Assembly: GCA_041391505.1 (NCBI GenBank)
Contig: JAWKNW010000003.1
Coordinates: forward strand, 341,354-405,353
Origin: Rhodothermales bacterium
GTDB taxonomy: Bacteria > Bacteroidota > Rhodothermia > Rhodothermales > JAHQVL01
Reading direction: 5' to 3'
DNA: 64,000 nt
This document shows positions 33,260 through 42,357 of this stretch, piece after piece. Made by a program: the position numbers and the translations under genes. Every line of letters begins with the position of its first letter. Within the stretch, counting starts at the first letter, position 1. Below the pieces are notes generated by a model that was given only the letters and a program-made list of their open reading frames with translations, was not told the DNA's origin and ran no database searches.

Positions 33260-36043
33260 ATGGTATCATCTTCCAGAACACGCGCAGCTGGTACTGCGAC
33301 GTGGTTTTTATTGACCGCGCTGCTCTTCTGCCAGTGCGATATCCCCACGGAAGGCCCCGACTTTGAAGTGTCCACCAGCGTACGGGCCCCGCTGCTCCTC
33401 GAGAAGACGTTCGTCCTGCTCGGACCGGACGAAGACGGCCACAGTCCGCTCATCGACACGACGGCGGCGGAATTCGATACGCTGTTCTCCGTGAATCCGT
33501 CCAACAACGTCCTGCTGATCGAGCAGGAACTCGACGACTTCGAGATCGGCGATCTCAACGATCTCGTCGGCGCGATCGAGCTCGACCCGATCAGCGTGGA
33601 TGTAGGCATCGGATCGCTGGAAAGCCAGACATTTGACACGGCGCCCTTCGGCTCGCCGATCGGCCTGTTCGTGACGCCGGAAATCGACCTCGGGTCCGCG
33701 CCGGTGAACTCGGGCGTGTCGTCCTATCCGATCGGCTCCGTCCTCGTGCCGCCGAGCGTCGAGCTGATCTCGCTCTCCGACGTGACGGTGGAGGCCGTGG
33801 CGCTTTCCTCCAACACGAGCGGTGTAAACCAGTTCACCTTCACGCTGACCAACGGGCTGGCTACGGCCACGCTGACCGACGGCAGCGGCGGCGCGCCCGT
33901 TCTCGTCCTGGAACGTCCCGACGGCGGTTCCACCCTGGAGATCGCCCGCGTGGCTTTCCCGGGAACGATCGCCGCCGGCGCATCGCGCACGGCGACGATG
34001 AGCGTGGCCTCCGCCCTGCTCACGTCCGACACCGTCTATCGCCTCGTGATTGGCACCAACCAGGGCAGCGGCGCCATCGACGCCAACCCGACCGGCGTGC
34101 AGATCGCCACGGTCGTCGCCCCGCTCGAATACGCCGACACGCACGTTTCCGGCATCTCGGCCCAGGCCAACATCGACGCGTCCGGCGACGCGATCTCCCT
34201 GAACAGTGACGATGCCGACTTCTCGGGCATCCTCGCGGCCGGCGGCGATCTCGTCATCACCCTGGAAAACAGCCTGCCGATCGCGGTGACGCTCACCGAC
34301 CTCACGGTGCGCAACCTCGGCCCCGTCGGCAACCTGGCGGCGCCGAGCACCATGCTCCAGCTGAGCGACCTGCCGCCCGGCACGGATGTCAACATCCCCG
34401 CCGACGGCACCCTGACGCTCACCTTCCCCCTCGCCGGCGCTTCGATCGCCAACCTCATCGACGTCGTCGTCAAGGCGAGCAGCCCGGGCATCGGTTCCAG
34501 CGCCATCCTCAGCGACACCGACGGGCTCTTTACCACGGTGACGGGGGTGGTCGCGGTGGATCAGCTGTACTTCACGCCGGATTCCGAGGTGTTTACCAGC
34601 AACGGCATCATCGACATCGACGTGGATGACGTCTCGTTCGACACCGGAGAGGACTACGTCGAACTCCAGTCCGGCACCCTGATGATCGCCGAACTGGCGA
34701 ACGAAATGGATCTGGACTTTGCCCGGCTCGCGTTCAGCCTCCCCGGTTTCCGGGTGGCGCCGTACACGCCGGCGGATTCGCTCGTCATCACCTTCGAGGG
34801 CCCGAGCGAAAACCCCAACGGGCGCCGCTACACCGGCCTCAAGCGCGGTACGACGCGGACCAACATCGACGTCGACCTGACCGGCGTCCGCATCTACCCG
34901 TCGGACAACCAGACGGTCTACCATGTCTACGGCGTCAGCGACAGCGGTTTGCCGAGCGCCCTGAACATCGCCGACCGCATCCGCGCCTCCATCGCTCCGG
35001 AAGGCCTCGAAATCGCTACCGTGAACGCCCTGATGGATCCCATCTCGGTCGCGATGAGCGATGACGTCGACGGCGACGACAAGCTCGACCTGTACAACAA
35101 CGCCGAGGCCAACGTGATGGACCTGGGCAGCCTGGATTCGGTGCGCGACCTCGCCATCGAAGGCCTCCAGCTGAACGGGACGGAGCTGACGTTCTCGATC
35201 GACACGAACATCGGCGCCGACATCATCTTCTACGCCGCCATGGTCGGCATCAAGGATGACGGGACGGAAGTGTACCTGCAAGGCCGCAACGACCTCGCCG
35301 TGTCCGCCTCCGACACGATGGCCGCGCAGTTCCTCGTGAACGGGTCGCCCATCGCCGCCTCCAACCTGATCGCCTTCCCGATCCCCGGCACGCCCGACGC
35401 GTCGGAGACCGTCACGCGGACCGTTCGCATCAACAGCGAGAACTCGAACCTGGACGCTTTCCTGAGCAGCCTGCCGAAAGAGATGCGGTACGTGGGCAAG
35501 GGCATCGTCAAGGGCATGAACGGGCAGCGCGTGCAGCTTCAGAAGCCGTTCGTGCTCAACGCCGGCCTGAATGCCGGCATCCCGGTCAGCCTCGCCGGCG
35601 ACGCCACCTACGCCGACGTGTTCGAGATCGACCTGTCGGACCTCGACGAGCTGACGGATCCGGACAACGACGTCCAGATCAATGGCGCGTCGCTCATCAT
35701 CACGTACGAAAACGGCATCCCGCTCGGCATCGAGGCCTCCCTCGAAGTCCTCGACGGATCGGATCTCTCGCTGACGACCCTGCCGGAACTCGACGCCGAG
35801 GCCTGGTCGCTCGTGGCCGCGAAGTCCGACAACACGGGCTTTGCCACGGATGCCACGGCGGGCACGCTCGAATTCACGATCACCGAGGAGCAGCTCCGCA
35901 CGATGAGTGCGGGCCGGAAAGCCCGGCTGCGGCTCACGCTCCGCACCAACGAAGGCCAGCCGGCCACGCTCCGCGCCAGCGACACGCTGAAGTTCAGCGT
36001 CCAGGGCCGGTTCGACCTCAACGTTCCCGTGAGCTTCGACTGA
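33260..36043 (+). CDS. Large lipoprotein of unknown function
   Basis: It encodes 927 residues. The N-terminus carries a lipoprotein-type signal (TATWFLLTALLFCQCD) with two candidate cysteines near residues 24-26. The remainder is an almost continuous series of beta-strand stretches rich in Asp, Ser, Thr and Leu (for example VSVDVGIGSLESQTFDTAPF) with no aromatic-rich outer-membrane barrel pattern. This suggests stacked immunoglobulin-like domains on the cell surface or periplasmic side. I do not know a family name; the gene is immediately upstream of the DUF5723 protein and the pairing of such genes suggests a shared envelope role. AGCAGG precedes the ATG. Confidence 0.83.
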   Translation: MVSSSRTRAAGTATWFLLTALLFCQCDIPTEGPDFEVSTSVRAPLLLEKTFVLLGPDEDGHSPLIDTTAAEFDTLFSVNPSNNVLLIEQELDDFEIGDLNDLVGAIELDPISVDVGIGSLESQTFDTAPFGSPIGLFVTPEIDLGSAPVNSGVSSYPIGSVLVPPSVELISLSDVTVEAVALSSNTSGVNQFTFTLTNGLATATLTDGSGGAPVLVLERPDGGSTLEIARVAFPGTIAAGASRTATMSVASALLTSDTVYRLVIGTNQGSGAIDANPTGVQIATVVAPLEYADTHVSGISAQANIDASGDAISLNSDDADFSGILAAGGDLVITLENSLPIAVTLTDLTVRNLGPVGNLAAPSTMLQLSDLPPGTDVNIPADGTLTLTFPLAGASIANLIDVVVKASSPGIGSSAILSDTDGLFTTVTGVVAVDQLYFTPDSEVFTSNGIIDIDVDDVSFDTGEDYVELQSGTLMIAELANEMDLDFARLAFSLPGFRVAPYTPADSLVITFEGPSENPNGRRYTGLKRGTTRTNIDVDLTGVRIYPSDNQTVYHVYGVSDSGLPSALNIADRIRASIAPEGLEIATVNALMDPISVAMSDDVDGDDKLDLYNNAEANVMDLGSLDSVRDLAIEGLQLNGTELTFSIDTNIGADIIFYAAMVGIKDDGTEVYLQGRNDLAVSASDTMAAQFLVNGSPIAASNLIAFPIPGTPDASETVTRTVRINSENSNLDAFLSSLPKEMRYVGKGIVKGMNGQRVQLQKPFVLNAGLNAGIPVSLAGDATYADVFEIDLSDLDELTDPDNDVQINGASLIITYENGIPLGIEASLEVLDGSDLSLTTLPELDAEAWSLVAAKSDNTGFATDATAGTLEFTITEEQLRTMSAGRKARLRLTLRTNEGQPATLRASDTLKFSVQGRFDLNVPVSFD

Positions 36044-36096
36044 CGGACCGCCCGTCGGTCCACGGTCCATCGTTCCATCTTCCCCTGTCCACGACT
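36044..36096. repeat. Heptanucleotide spacer (GTCC type) from stop to start codon
   Basis: The whole 53-base spacer follows period seven: CGGACCG, CCCGTCG, GTCCACG, GTCCATC, GTTCCAT, CTTCCCC, TGTCCAC, then GACT and the ATG at 36097. The unit differs in sequence from the other arrays but shares the period and its placement exactly between two codons. Confidence 0.65.
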
Positions 36097-37563
36097 ATGA
36101 AGCGTATTTTCTCCAGCATCTTTCTGGTCGCTGTCCTGGCGGTTTCGTTTACGACGAAGCCCGCCCAGGCCCAGCTCGACCTTCGGGGCGCCGCGACGCT
36201 CAGCACGGGAGGCGGCGGCGCCGCCTACGTCCGCGATACGGACGCCCTGTTCCTCAACCCGGGCAACCTGCTGCTCGACGACCGCGGCAGCCGGGTGGTG
36301 GTCACCCTCGGCGCGCTCCAGGCGTACGGCGGCGGGAGCCTGTTGCAGTTCAATCATTACACCAACAACTTCACGGGCGGCAACCTGATCGCGCCGGCGG
36401 ATGTGGATGTGATGCTCGACGACTGGTTCGGCTCCAACCGCAAGGCCCACATGCGGCAGGTAGGCGTCGCCACCGATGTCGTGCCGCTGGCCTTCATGTT
36501 CCGCACGCGGCACAACTGGGCGGCCGGCATGGCGGTCCGGTCCCGCACGTTCAACCAGGTCGGCGTCAGCCGCGGCCTGTTCGAGCTGCTCCTCGAAGGA
36601 ACGGACCAGACGGCCCAGCTGCCCGTCAACGTCGACGCCCAGTCGATGGCGATCACGGAGATCTCGGTGGCCTACAGCCGGCTGCTGCCGCGCTACCGGT
36701 TCCACTTCGGCATCGCGCCGAAGCTGGTCCTCGGCCACCACTACGCCCGCGGCTGGCTCGGCTCCAAACTGAACCTCGATGACGACGCCATCTCGCATCA
36801 GCTCAGCTATGTCACGCGAATCGCCGGCCCCCTGGCGAGCGACGCCGCCGACGCGTTCACGCTGTTCGAAGACTCCGGCTTCCTGTCCGACGCCGCGGCG
36901 CCCGATTTCGGGGACCCCACCTCGTTCATCGCCGGCAAGGGCTTCGGGTTCGATCTGGGCATCACCAACGAATTCAACAACGACCTCTATTTCGCCTTCA
37001 GCTTCACCGACCTCGGGTTCGTCCGGTGGACGCAGAACGCCGACGCCGTGGTCTCGGGGACGCATGAGTTCCAGTTCGGCGGCCTCGACGTGGATCTGGA
37101 CCGGCTGAACGACGAATTCGACGGCGACCTCGGCGCCTACGCCGAAGACGTGCTCACGGAACTGGTCGAAGGCGCCTACGACACCTACGAGCGCTGGCCG
37201 GGCGCGTTCACCACGTCGCTCCCGACGGCCATGCACGCCGGCGTGTCCTGGCACCGGATGGGCGGCCGGCTCATCCTGAACGGCGGCAGCTCCATGGCGC
37301 TGAACACCGAGGCCGGCAACATGTCGCGCGTGCCGAGCCTGCATGCCGGCGTGTCCTTCAGCCCCGGCCGGCGGTATTCGCTGCCCCTGCGCACCGGCGT
37401 CCGTGTCGGCGGCGGCGGCGCGATGACCCTCGGCTTCGGCTTCGGCATCCTGACGCCCGTCTACGACATCAACATCGGCCTCGCCGCCACCCCCCGCTCC
37501 GACCTCGTCGGCGGCGGCGCCCGCTACATGCTGGCCGTGTCGGTGGCGAATATTCGGATTTGA
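36097..37563 (+). CDS. DUF5723-like outer-membrane protein
   Basis: It encodes 488 residues with a signal peptide (SSIFLVAVLAVSFTTKPAQA). The early motif LSTGGGGAAYVRDTDALFLN PGNL-type stretch and the later alternating beta pattern (FHFGIAPKLVLGHHYARGWL, FGFDLGITNEFNNDLYFAFS) match the DUF5723 family, an OmpP1/FadL-like barrel of Bacteroidota. The C-terminus ends in a strand with an aromatic/aliphatic pattern (YMLAVSVANIRI), though not with a terminal phenylalanine. No ligand is known. It follows the large lipoprotein gene after a 53-base heptamer spacer and converges with mutS2. Confidence 0.82.
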   Translation: MKRIFSSIFLVAVLAVSFTTKPAQAQLDLRGAATLSTGGGGAAYVRDTDALFLNPGNLLLDDRGSRVVVTLGALQAYGGGSLLQFNHYTNNFTGGNLIAPADVDVMLDDWFGSNRKAHMRQVGVATDVVPLAFMFRTRHNWAAGMAVRSRTFNQVGVSRGLFELLLEGTDQTAQLPVNVDAQSMAITEISVAYSRLLPRYRFHFGIAPKLVLGHHYARGWLGSKLNLDDDAISHQLSYVTRIAGPLASDAADAFTLFEDSGFLSDAAAPDFGDPTSFIAGKGFGFDLGITNEFNNDLYFAFSFTDLGFVRWTQNADAVVSGTHEFQFGGLDVDLDRLNDEFDGDLGAYAEDVLTELVEGAYDTYERWPGAFTTSLPTAMHAGVSWHRMGGRLILNGGSSMALNTEAGNMSRVPSLHAGVSFSPGRRYSLPLRTGVRVGGGGAMTLGFGFGILTPVYDINIGLAATPRSDLVGGGARYMLAVSVANIRI

Positions 37564-37680
37564 GGGGTTTAGGGTTCGAGGTTCAAGGTTCAAGGTGTAA
37601 ATGGAGACCGATCTCCCTTGAACCTTATGCCTTGAACCTCGAACATCGAACCTTGAACCTCGAACCGTATGCCTTGAACG
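37564..37680. repeat. Heptanucleotide array with inverted arm between converging genes
   Basis: It begins right after the DUF5723 stop: GGGGTTT, AGGGTTC, GAGGTTC, AAGGTTC, AAGGTGT, then a 19-base centre, and nine inverted units TTGAACC, TTATGCC, TTGAACC, TCGAACA, TCGAACC, TTGAACC, TCGAACC, GTATGCC, TTGAACG (37618-37680). The two arms can pair. It is the clearest inverted example in the window. Confidence 0.92.
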
Positions 37681-37703
37681 CCTGATCGCGCCAGCGATCA
37701 GGC
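37680..37703 (-). terminator. Hairpin overlapping the mutS2 stop codon
   Basis: GCCTGATCGC (37680-37689) and GCGATCAGGC (37694-37703) form a perfect 10-base inverted repeat with a four-base loop. It includes the TGA stop of mutS2 (37698-37700). No T run follows on the minus strand. Termination is plausible from position only. Confidence 0.45.
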
Positions 37704-40115
37704 AAAATGCACCTGCGTCACCCCCGGGCCGCCGTCGTCCCAGGAGGCGTCTTCGTAGCGGGTGACTTCGGGCGTCTGGTTGAGGTATTCGTGGATCGCG
37801 GCGCGCAGGGCGCCGGTGCCTTTTCCGTGCAGGATCTCGACGCGGTTCAGGTTGGCGGCGATGGCTTCGTCGATAAAGCGGGACGTCTCGGCGAGGGCTT
37901 CGTCGACGCGACGCCCGCGCAGGTCGATGCGTTGGCGAGCGCGAACGGCGCTCATCTGCATGGGATCCGCAGCGACGTGGCGGACGGTGACCTGCTGCCG
38001 GCGGGGGCCGGCCACCTTGGTCAGCCGCTTCAAATCCACCCGGAGGTGCATCGATCCGGCCATGATGACGGCCTGCTTGCCGTCGATCTCCAGCAGATCG
38101 GCCGTGGTGTTTCCGCCGTCGAGCACGACCTGATCGCCCACGGTCAGCGGGCCGGCGGCTTCCTGCGCGGGAGACGGCTTCGGGCGCGGCGGCCGGCGCT
38201 TCTTCACCTGCTGCTTCTGCACCTGGACAGTCTCCTTGAGCGCATCGAGCTCGGCGCGCACCTGACGGGTGACGTCGCGCGCGGCCTGGCTCTCCTTGAT
38301 CTCGCGGATCGTCCGTTCCACCTGGGCATTCGCCTTCTGGATCACCTGCTCCGCCGCCTCGAGGGCCTGCTCCTTGATGACCTCTTTCTGGTCCTGCAGG
38401 CGCTGGTGGAGCTGCCGGTATTTCGCCTCCTCGGCGCGCGCCAGCCCGGCGGCCGCCTCGGCATCGCGTAGCTGGTGCTCGAGCGACACGGTCCGGCGTT
38501 CGAGCGTGTTGATCAGGTCTTCCAGGTTCGTTTTTTCGCGACCGACGAGGTCGCGCGCCCGCTCGAGCACGTCCACATCGAGCCCGCGCCGCTCCGCGAT
38601 CGAAAACGCGTACGACGATCCGGGGATGCCGGCCTGGAAAACGTACGTCGGCTCCAGCGTTTCCTGATCGAACTGCATCGACCCGTTTTCGACGCCGGGC
38701 GTTTCATGCGCGAAGGCCTTCAGCGAGCCGTGATGGGTGGTGGCGATGGTGCGCGCCTGCTTCCGGGTGAGCGTTTCCAGGACCGCCTGCGCCAGCGCCC
38801 CGCCCTCCGCCGGATCCGTCCCCGTCCCCGCCTCATCGATCAGGATCAGTGTCGAAGCGCCGGCGTGCTGCAGCATGTGGTGCAGGTTGGCGATGTGCGA
38901 GCTGAAGGTGGACAGGTCGTCCTCGATCGACTGGCCGTCGCCGATGTCCACGAACAGGTTTGAGAAGAGGGCGAACCGCGTCGAGGGGTGCGCCGGCAGC
39001 GGCATCCCGTAGGCGATCATCAGCGCAAAGAGGCCGACGGTCTTGAGCGCGACGGTTTTCCCGCCGGCGTTGGGCCCGGTGATAAGCAGCGTGTTGAACG
39101 CCTCGCCGAGTTGCAGATTCAGTGGGATGACCTCGCGCGCCGCCTCCTGCGGTCCGGGCTGGGCAAAACGCAGCGCCAGGACCGGGTTGCGCCCGCCTCG
39201 GATGTCGACCACGCCGGCCGTGTTCAGTTCAGGGACGGAGGCATCCATCGCCCGGGCGAGCCGCGCGCGCGCCTGGATCGTGTCGAACGCGGCGAGTTCG
39301 CCGAGGCCGGCGCGCAGGGGCGCCTGGTGTTCCCGAAGCAGGTCGGTCGCTTCCTGCAGGATCCGGATGATCTCGCGCCGCTCCTCCGCTTCGAGCGACC
39401 GCACGTCGTTGTTCAGGTCGAGGCAGTCCGCCGGCTCGATGTACACCGTCTGCCCCGTGGCCGAGACGTCGTGCACGAACCCGTCGATCTTGCGTTTGGC
39501 TTCGACGCGGACCGGGATCACCATGCGCCCGCCCCGGATCGTCGGCTGCTCTTCGGTCGAATACCCCTGCCCGATCGCCTTGCGGAGTGCCTGCTGCATC
39601 GCCTCGCGCAGCTGCGCCTGCCGGCGGGCGAGGCGGTCGCGGATGCGGCGCAGCTCCGGCGACGCGTGCTCGCGGATCCGCCCCTCGTCGTCGACGATCT
39701 CGCGCAGCCGCTGCTCCACCTGGGGCAGGGCGCAGAGGGCCTCGGCTTCGCGCGCCAGCATGGGGTATTTGTCCTTCCGCTGGATGAAGTACTGCCGCAC
39801 GAGCCGCATGACCGAGAGGACGCGCCAGACGTCGAGCAGCGTTTCGGGTTCGAGGTAGGCGCCGGCGGGGCCGATCTGCTGGAGCCCTTCCCGCACGTCG
39901 GGCACGGCGTCGAACGGAATGCGGTCGTCGTACCGGAGCGCGTCCAGGTATTCGGCGACCCGCGCGAGCGCGTTCCGCGTGGCCTCCTCCCCGCGCAGCG
40001 GGCGCATGGCGGCGAGGCGGTCGGCGCCGGCCGAACTCATCGCGTGTTCGATGAGTCGGTCGCGGAGGACGTCGAAACCGAGCGCCGACTCCAGACTGGC
40101 GGGGTAAAGAACCAT
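37698..40115 (-). CDS. mutS2: MutS2 family endonuclease/ATPase
   Basis: MutS2 acts on branched DNA and on stalled or collided ribosomes, depending on the species; it is not a mismatch-repair enzyme. The 805-residue protein has the MutS core and ATPase (Walker A LITGPNAGGKTVALKTVG, Walker B-type LILIDEAGTGTDPAEGGALA), a long coiled coil (about residues 515-640), and the C-terminal Smr nuclease domain with IDLRGRRVDEAL and ILHGKGTGALR. Length and order are normal. The nucleotidyltransferase gene ends six bases upstream, so both are probably in one unit. The mutS2 stop codon lies inside a hairpin. Confidence 0.97.
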   Translation of the reverse strand: MVLYPASLESALGFDVLRDRLIEHAMSSAGADRLAAMRPLRGEEATRNALARVAEYLDALRYDDRIPFDAVPDVREGLQQIGPAGAYLEPETLLDVWRVLSVMRLVRQYFIQRKDKYPMLAREAEALCALPQVEQRLREIVDDEGRIREHASPELRRIRDRLARRQAQLREAMQQALRKAIGQGYSTEEQPTIRGGRMVIPVRVEAKRKIDGFVHDVSATGQTVYIEPADCLDLNNDVRSLEAEERREIIRILQEATDLLREHQAPLRAGLGELAAFDTIQARARLARAMDASVPELNTAGVVDIRGGRNPVLALRFAQPGPQEAAREVIPLNLQLGEAFNTLLITGPNAGGKTVALKTVGLFALMIAYGMPLPAHPSTRFALFSNLFVDIGDGQSIEDDLSTFSSHIANLHHMLQHAGASTLILIDEAGTGTDPAEGGALAQAVLETLTRKQARTIATTHHGSLKAFAHETPGVENGSMQFDQETLEPTYVFQAGIPGSSYAFSIAERRGLDVDVLERARDLVGREKTNLEDLINTLERRTVSLEHQLRDAEAAAGLARAEEAKYRQLHQRLQDQKEVIKEQALEAAEQVIQKANAQVERTIREIKESQAARDVTRQVRAELDALKETVQVQKQQVKKRRPPRPKPSPAQEAAGPLTVGDQVVLDGGNTTADLLEIDGKQAVIMAGSMHLRVDLKRLTKVAGPRRQQVTVRHVAADPMQMSAVRARQRIDLRGRRVDEALAETSRFIDEAIAANLNRVEILHGKGTGALRAAIHEYLNQTPEVTRYEDASWDDGGPGVTQVHFA

Positions 40116-40121
40116 GGGATG

Positions 40122-41120
40122 TTATTCGATGATCGCGTGATCGCCCACGTTGATCCGTTTCGGCCGATCGATGACGCGGGCGTTCTGCCCCACCAGCGAG
40201 TTCGCCAGGACCGCATTCTCCACCCGCGCGTGCGCGAAGATGATGCTGTCCCGGATCACGGCGCCCGACACTTCGGAGCCTTCCTCGATGGAGACGTACG
40301 GCCCGATCACCGAATTCACGACGCGTGCGCCGGGTCCGACGAATACCGGATCGTGGATGATGCTGTTGTTGATGGATCCGAGATGGAGCGCGTCGGATTC
40401 CTTCGAGAGGATGGTCTTCGTCGTTTCCATCAAGGCGTCGATGGTGCCGCAGTCGAGCCATTCGGACACCGTGGCGGTTTTGAAGACGGCCCCCTGCTTG
40501 AGGAGCTTGTCGAACGCGTCGGTGAGGTAAAATTCGCCCGTGGGGCCCCGCTCGTCGTTGCGTACCATCGAATCGACCGCATCGCGCAGCATTTCGAGGC
40601 GCGCGACATAATAGATGCCGATGAGCGCCTCGTTGGATATCAGGTCGTCCGGCTTTTCGACGAACGCCTTGATGCGGTCGCCATCGCGGACGGCCACGCC
40701 AAACCGGCTGGGGTCGTCGACATGCTTGACCCAGGCGACGACATCCGCGTCGGAAAGGTTGATGCCGGGCTTCATGTCGAATAATGTGTCCGCAAATACG
40801 ACAATCCCCTCGCCGCTCAGGTTATCGCCGGCGCAGTAGACAGCATGCGCCGTCCCCTGTGCTTTTTCCTGGACAGCGAAGCGGGCTTCCATCCCGCGCT
40901 CCTTGCAGATCGCACGCAATTGTTCGCGCACATTTTCGCCAAAGTCGGGGCCCAGGATAAACACGGCGGCGTCGATATGCTGGGGCAGAACCCGGGAGAA
41001 GGTGTCGATGATACGTTCGACCATGCTCTTGCCGCAGACGGCGAGCAGCGGCTTGGGCGTGACCAGTGAATGCGGCCGCACGCGGGTGCCCCGCCCGGCC
41101 ATCGGAATAATCAATTTCAT
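40122..41120 (-). CDS. Sugar-phosphate nucleotidyltransferase with left-handed beta-helix tail
   Basis: It encodes 332 residues. The N-terminal nucleotidyltransferase signature MAGRGTRVRPHSLVTPKPLL is complete, with the metal-site segment VFADTLFDMKP and the sugar-binding VEKPDDLISNEALIGIYYV. From about residue 245, a hexapeptide left-handed beta-helix follows (SINNSIIHDPVFVGPGARVV, NSVIGPYVSIEEGSEVSGAV). Such enzymes make dTDP-, UDP- or GDP-sugars from sugar 1-phosphates; the substrate cannot be fixed, with glucose-1-phosphate thymidylyl- or uridylyltransferase the usual annotations. It is upstream of mutS2 by six bases. It may feed polysaccharide synthesis, but no such gene adjoins it. Confidence 0.92.
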   Translation of the reverse strand: MKLIIPMAGRGTRVRPHSLVTPKPLLAVCGKSMVERIIDTFSRVLPQHIDAAVFILGPDFGENVREQLRAICKERGMEARFAVQEKAQGTAHAVYCAGDNLSGEGIVVFADTLFDMKPGINLSDADVVAWVKHVDDPSRFGVAVRDGDRIKAFVEKPDDLISNEALIGIYYVARLEMLRDAVDSMVRNDERGPTGEFYLTDAFDKLLKQGAVFKTATVSEWLDCGTIDALMETTKTILSKESDALHLGSINNSIIHDPVFVGPGARVVNSVIGPYVSIEEGSEVSGAVIRDSIIFAHARVENAVLANSLVGQNARVIDRPKRINVGDHAIIE

Positions 41121-41248
41121 AGAGTAGAAGCGAATTTGAGGGGATTTGCCGGATAGAAATGTCGCTTATACGCGGCTCGGTGTAATGGGCTTCCGGTTTG
41201 ATTTTTTTAACAGATGGTTAGTTAGATCGATGGGGGATGGGGGGGTTC

Positions 41249-41387
41249 GGGATGCAGGATGCAGGATGCGGGATGCAGGATGCGGGATGCAGGATGCGGG
41301 ATGCAGGATGCGGGATGCAGGATGCGGGATGGGGGATGACGGTTTAAAAAGAGGTTTCTCGAGTAAAATCCTGCATCCTGCATCCCC
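41249..41387. repeat. Heptanucleotide array, 13 units, with inverted arm (RGGATGC type)
   Basis: Thirteen contiguous units run from 41249 to 41339: GGGATGC and AGGATGC alternate almost perfectly for eleven units, and GGGATGG and GGGATGA close the array. After a 28-base AT-rich gap, ATCCTGCATCCTGCATCCCC (41368-41387) is the inverted copy. This is the most regular array in the window and allows a long hairpin with many registers. Confidence 0.95.
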
Positions 41388-41478
41388 GATCGTTTCACCA
41401 TGCCCCGCCACAGCGCTTATTTAAGGATTTCCCAAAAATTGTCTATCCCCCTGTTGGCCCGGATCCCTGGCCGTTCGT

Positions 41479-41488
41479 TACCTTGCGT
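41479..41488 (+). promoter_or_regulatory. Candidate -7 element upstream of the OmpA gene
   Basis: TACCTTGCGT occurs here and again at 42480-42489 upstream of the TPR gene; both continue RTTC after it. It resembles the TAnnTTTG -7 element of Bacteroidota with one or two changes. A TTG lies 22 bases upstream here, somewhat far. It would give a leader of about 150 bases for the OmpA gene. Confidence 0.35.
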
Positions 41489-41641
41489 GTTCACTGCGCG
41501 TGTTTCTGAGCGCCCGGGGCGGCATTTCGTACGCTACCGTCGCGTGCGGCAGATTGGCACCATCCTTGAAAGATGCCACGCCGCATACGGGTACGGCCCT
41601 ATTCGCGGCCGAAATCCATACACTTGCACGGAATGATCACT

Positions 41642-42322
41642 ATGAAAACCAACCACGCCATGTATAAAGCTTTTTTTGTCGTCATCGCCGCGTCGCTCAC
41701 CCTGATGGGGTGCGCGAACATGAACAAGACCGGTAAGGGTGCGGCCATCGGCGCCGGCGCCGGCGCCGCGGTCGGTGCGATCATCGGCAAGGCCACGGGC
41801 AAAACCGCGACCGGAGCCATCGTGGGCGCTGCGGTTGGCGGCACGGCCGGCGCCATCATCGGGCGTCAGATGGACAAACAGGCCGAGGAGCTCGAGGAAG
41901 AACTCGAGGGCGCCAAGGTCGAACGCGTGGGAGAAGGCATCCAGATCACCTTCGATTCCGCCATCCTGTTCGAATTCGGCAAGGCGGATCTCTCGGCCCA
42001 GGCCAAGACGAACCTCGACAACCTGGCCCAGAGCCTGAAGGAGTATCCGAACACGGAGATCCTCATCGCCGGCCACACCGACAGCGTCGGCTCCGAAGAG
42101 TTCAACCAGAAGCTCTCCGAAACGCGCGCCAACTCGGCCGCCTCGTACCTCCTGCAGGCCGGCATCACGTCGGACCGCATGAGCGTCATCGGCCACGGCG
42201 AAACGCAGCCGGTCGCCTCGAACGACACGGACATGGGCCGCGCCCAGAACCGCCGCGTCGAAGTGGCCATCTACGCCTCCGAGGAATACCGCCAGGAACT
42301 GGAGACGCAGGGCAATCAGTAA
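41642..42322 (+). CDS. OmpA-family lipoprotein with glycine-zipper segment
   Basis: The ATG at 41642 is chosen over in-frame ATGs at 41633 and 41573 because it begins the lipoprotein signal (FFVVIAASLTLMGC). The product has 226 residues. Residues about 32-75 form a glycine zipper of the YMGG type (GAAIGAGAGAAVGAIIG, GAIVGAAVGGTAGAIIG), which can sit in a membrane. The C-terminal OmpA-like domain binds peptidoglycan: ITFDSAILFEFGKADLSAQA, LIAGHTDSVGSEEFNQKLSE and the peptidoglycan-contacting NQKLSETRANSA. It tethers the outer membrane to the wall. A strong hairpin lies 36 bases after the stop. Confidence 0.93.
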   Translation: MKTNHAMYKAFFVVIAASLTLMGCANMNKTGKGAAIGAGAGAAVGAIIGKATGKTATGAIVGAAVGGTAGAIIGRQMDKQAEELEEELEGAKVERVGEGIQITFDSAILFEFGKADLSAQAKTNLDNLAQSLKEYPNTEILIAGHTDSVGSEEFNQKLSETRANSAASYLLQAGITSDRMSVIGHGETQPVASNDTDMGRAQNRRVEVAIYASEEYRQELETQGNQ

Positions 42323-42357
42323 TCCAGGGCAACCTATTGCTGGCCTGACTGTCTATA

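Larger units (their letters stand above)
41121..41641. other. Intergenic region with heptamer array and promoter of the OmpA gene
   Basis: This 521-base stretch separates the nucleotidyltransferase (minus) and the OmpA-like lipoprotein (plus). It contains the heptamer array at 41249-41387, and after it an AT-rich segment and a TACCTTGCGTGTTC element at 41479-41492. I see no credible gene; the open frames across the array are repeat-encoded. Confidence 0.7.

Noticed and set aside
33308..36070. A 920-residue open frame opposite the large lipoprotein gene
   Set aside because: Its composition follows from the opposite-strand codon bias, and the plus-strand gene has a lipoprotein signal and coherent beta-rich sequence.
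41249..41387. The heptamer arrays considered as CRISPR
   Set aside because: There are no unique spacers between units, the unit is seven bases and no cas gene is near.
41166..41424. Open frames across the RGGATGC array
   Set aside because: They are read-through of the heptamer repeat, giving peptides of repeated HPAS or DAGC units with no gene context.
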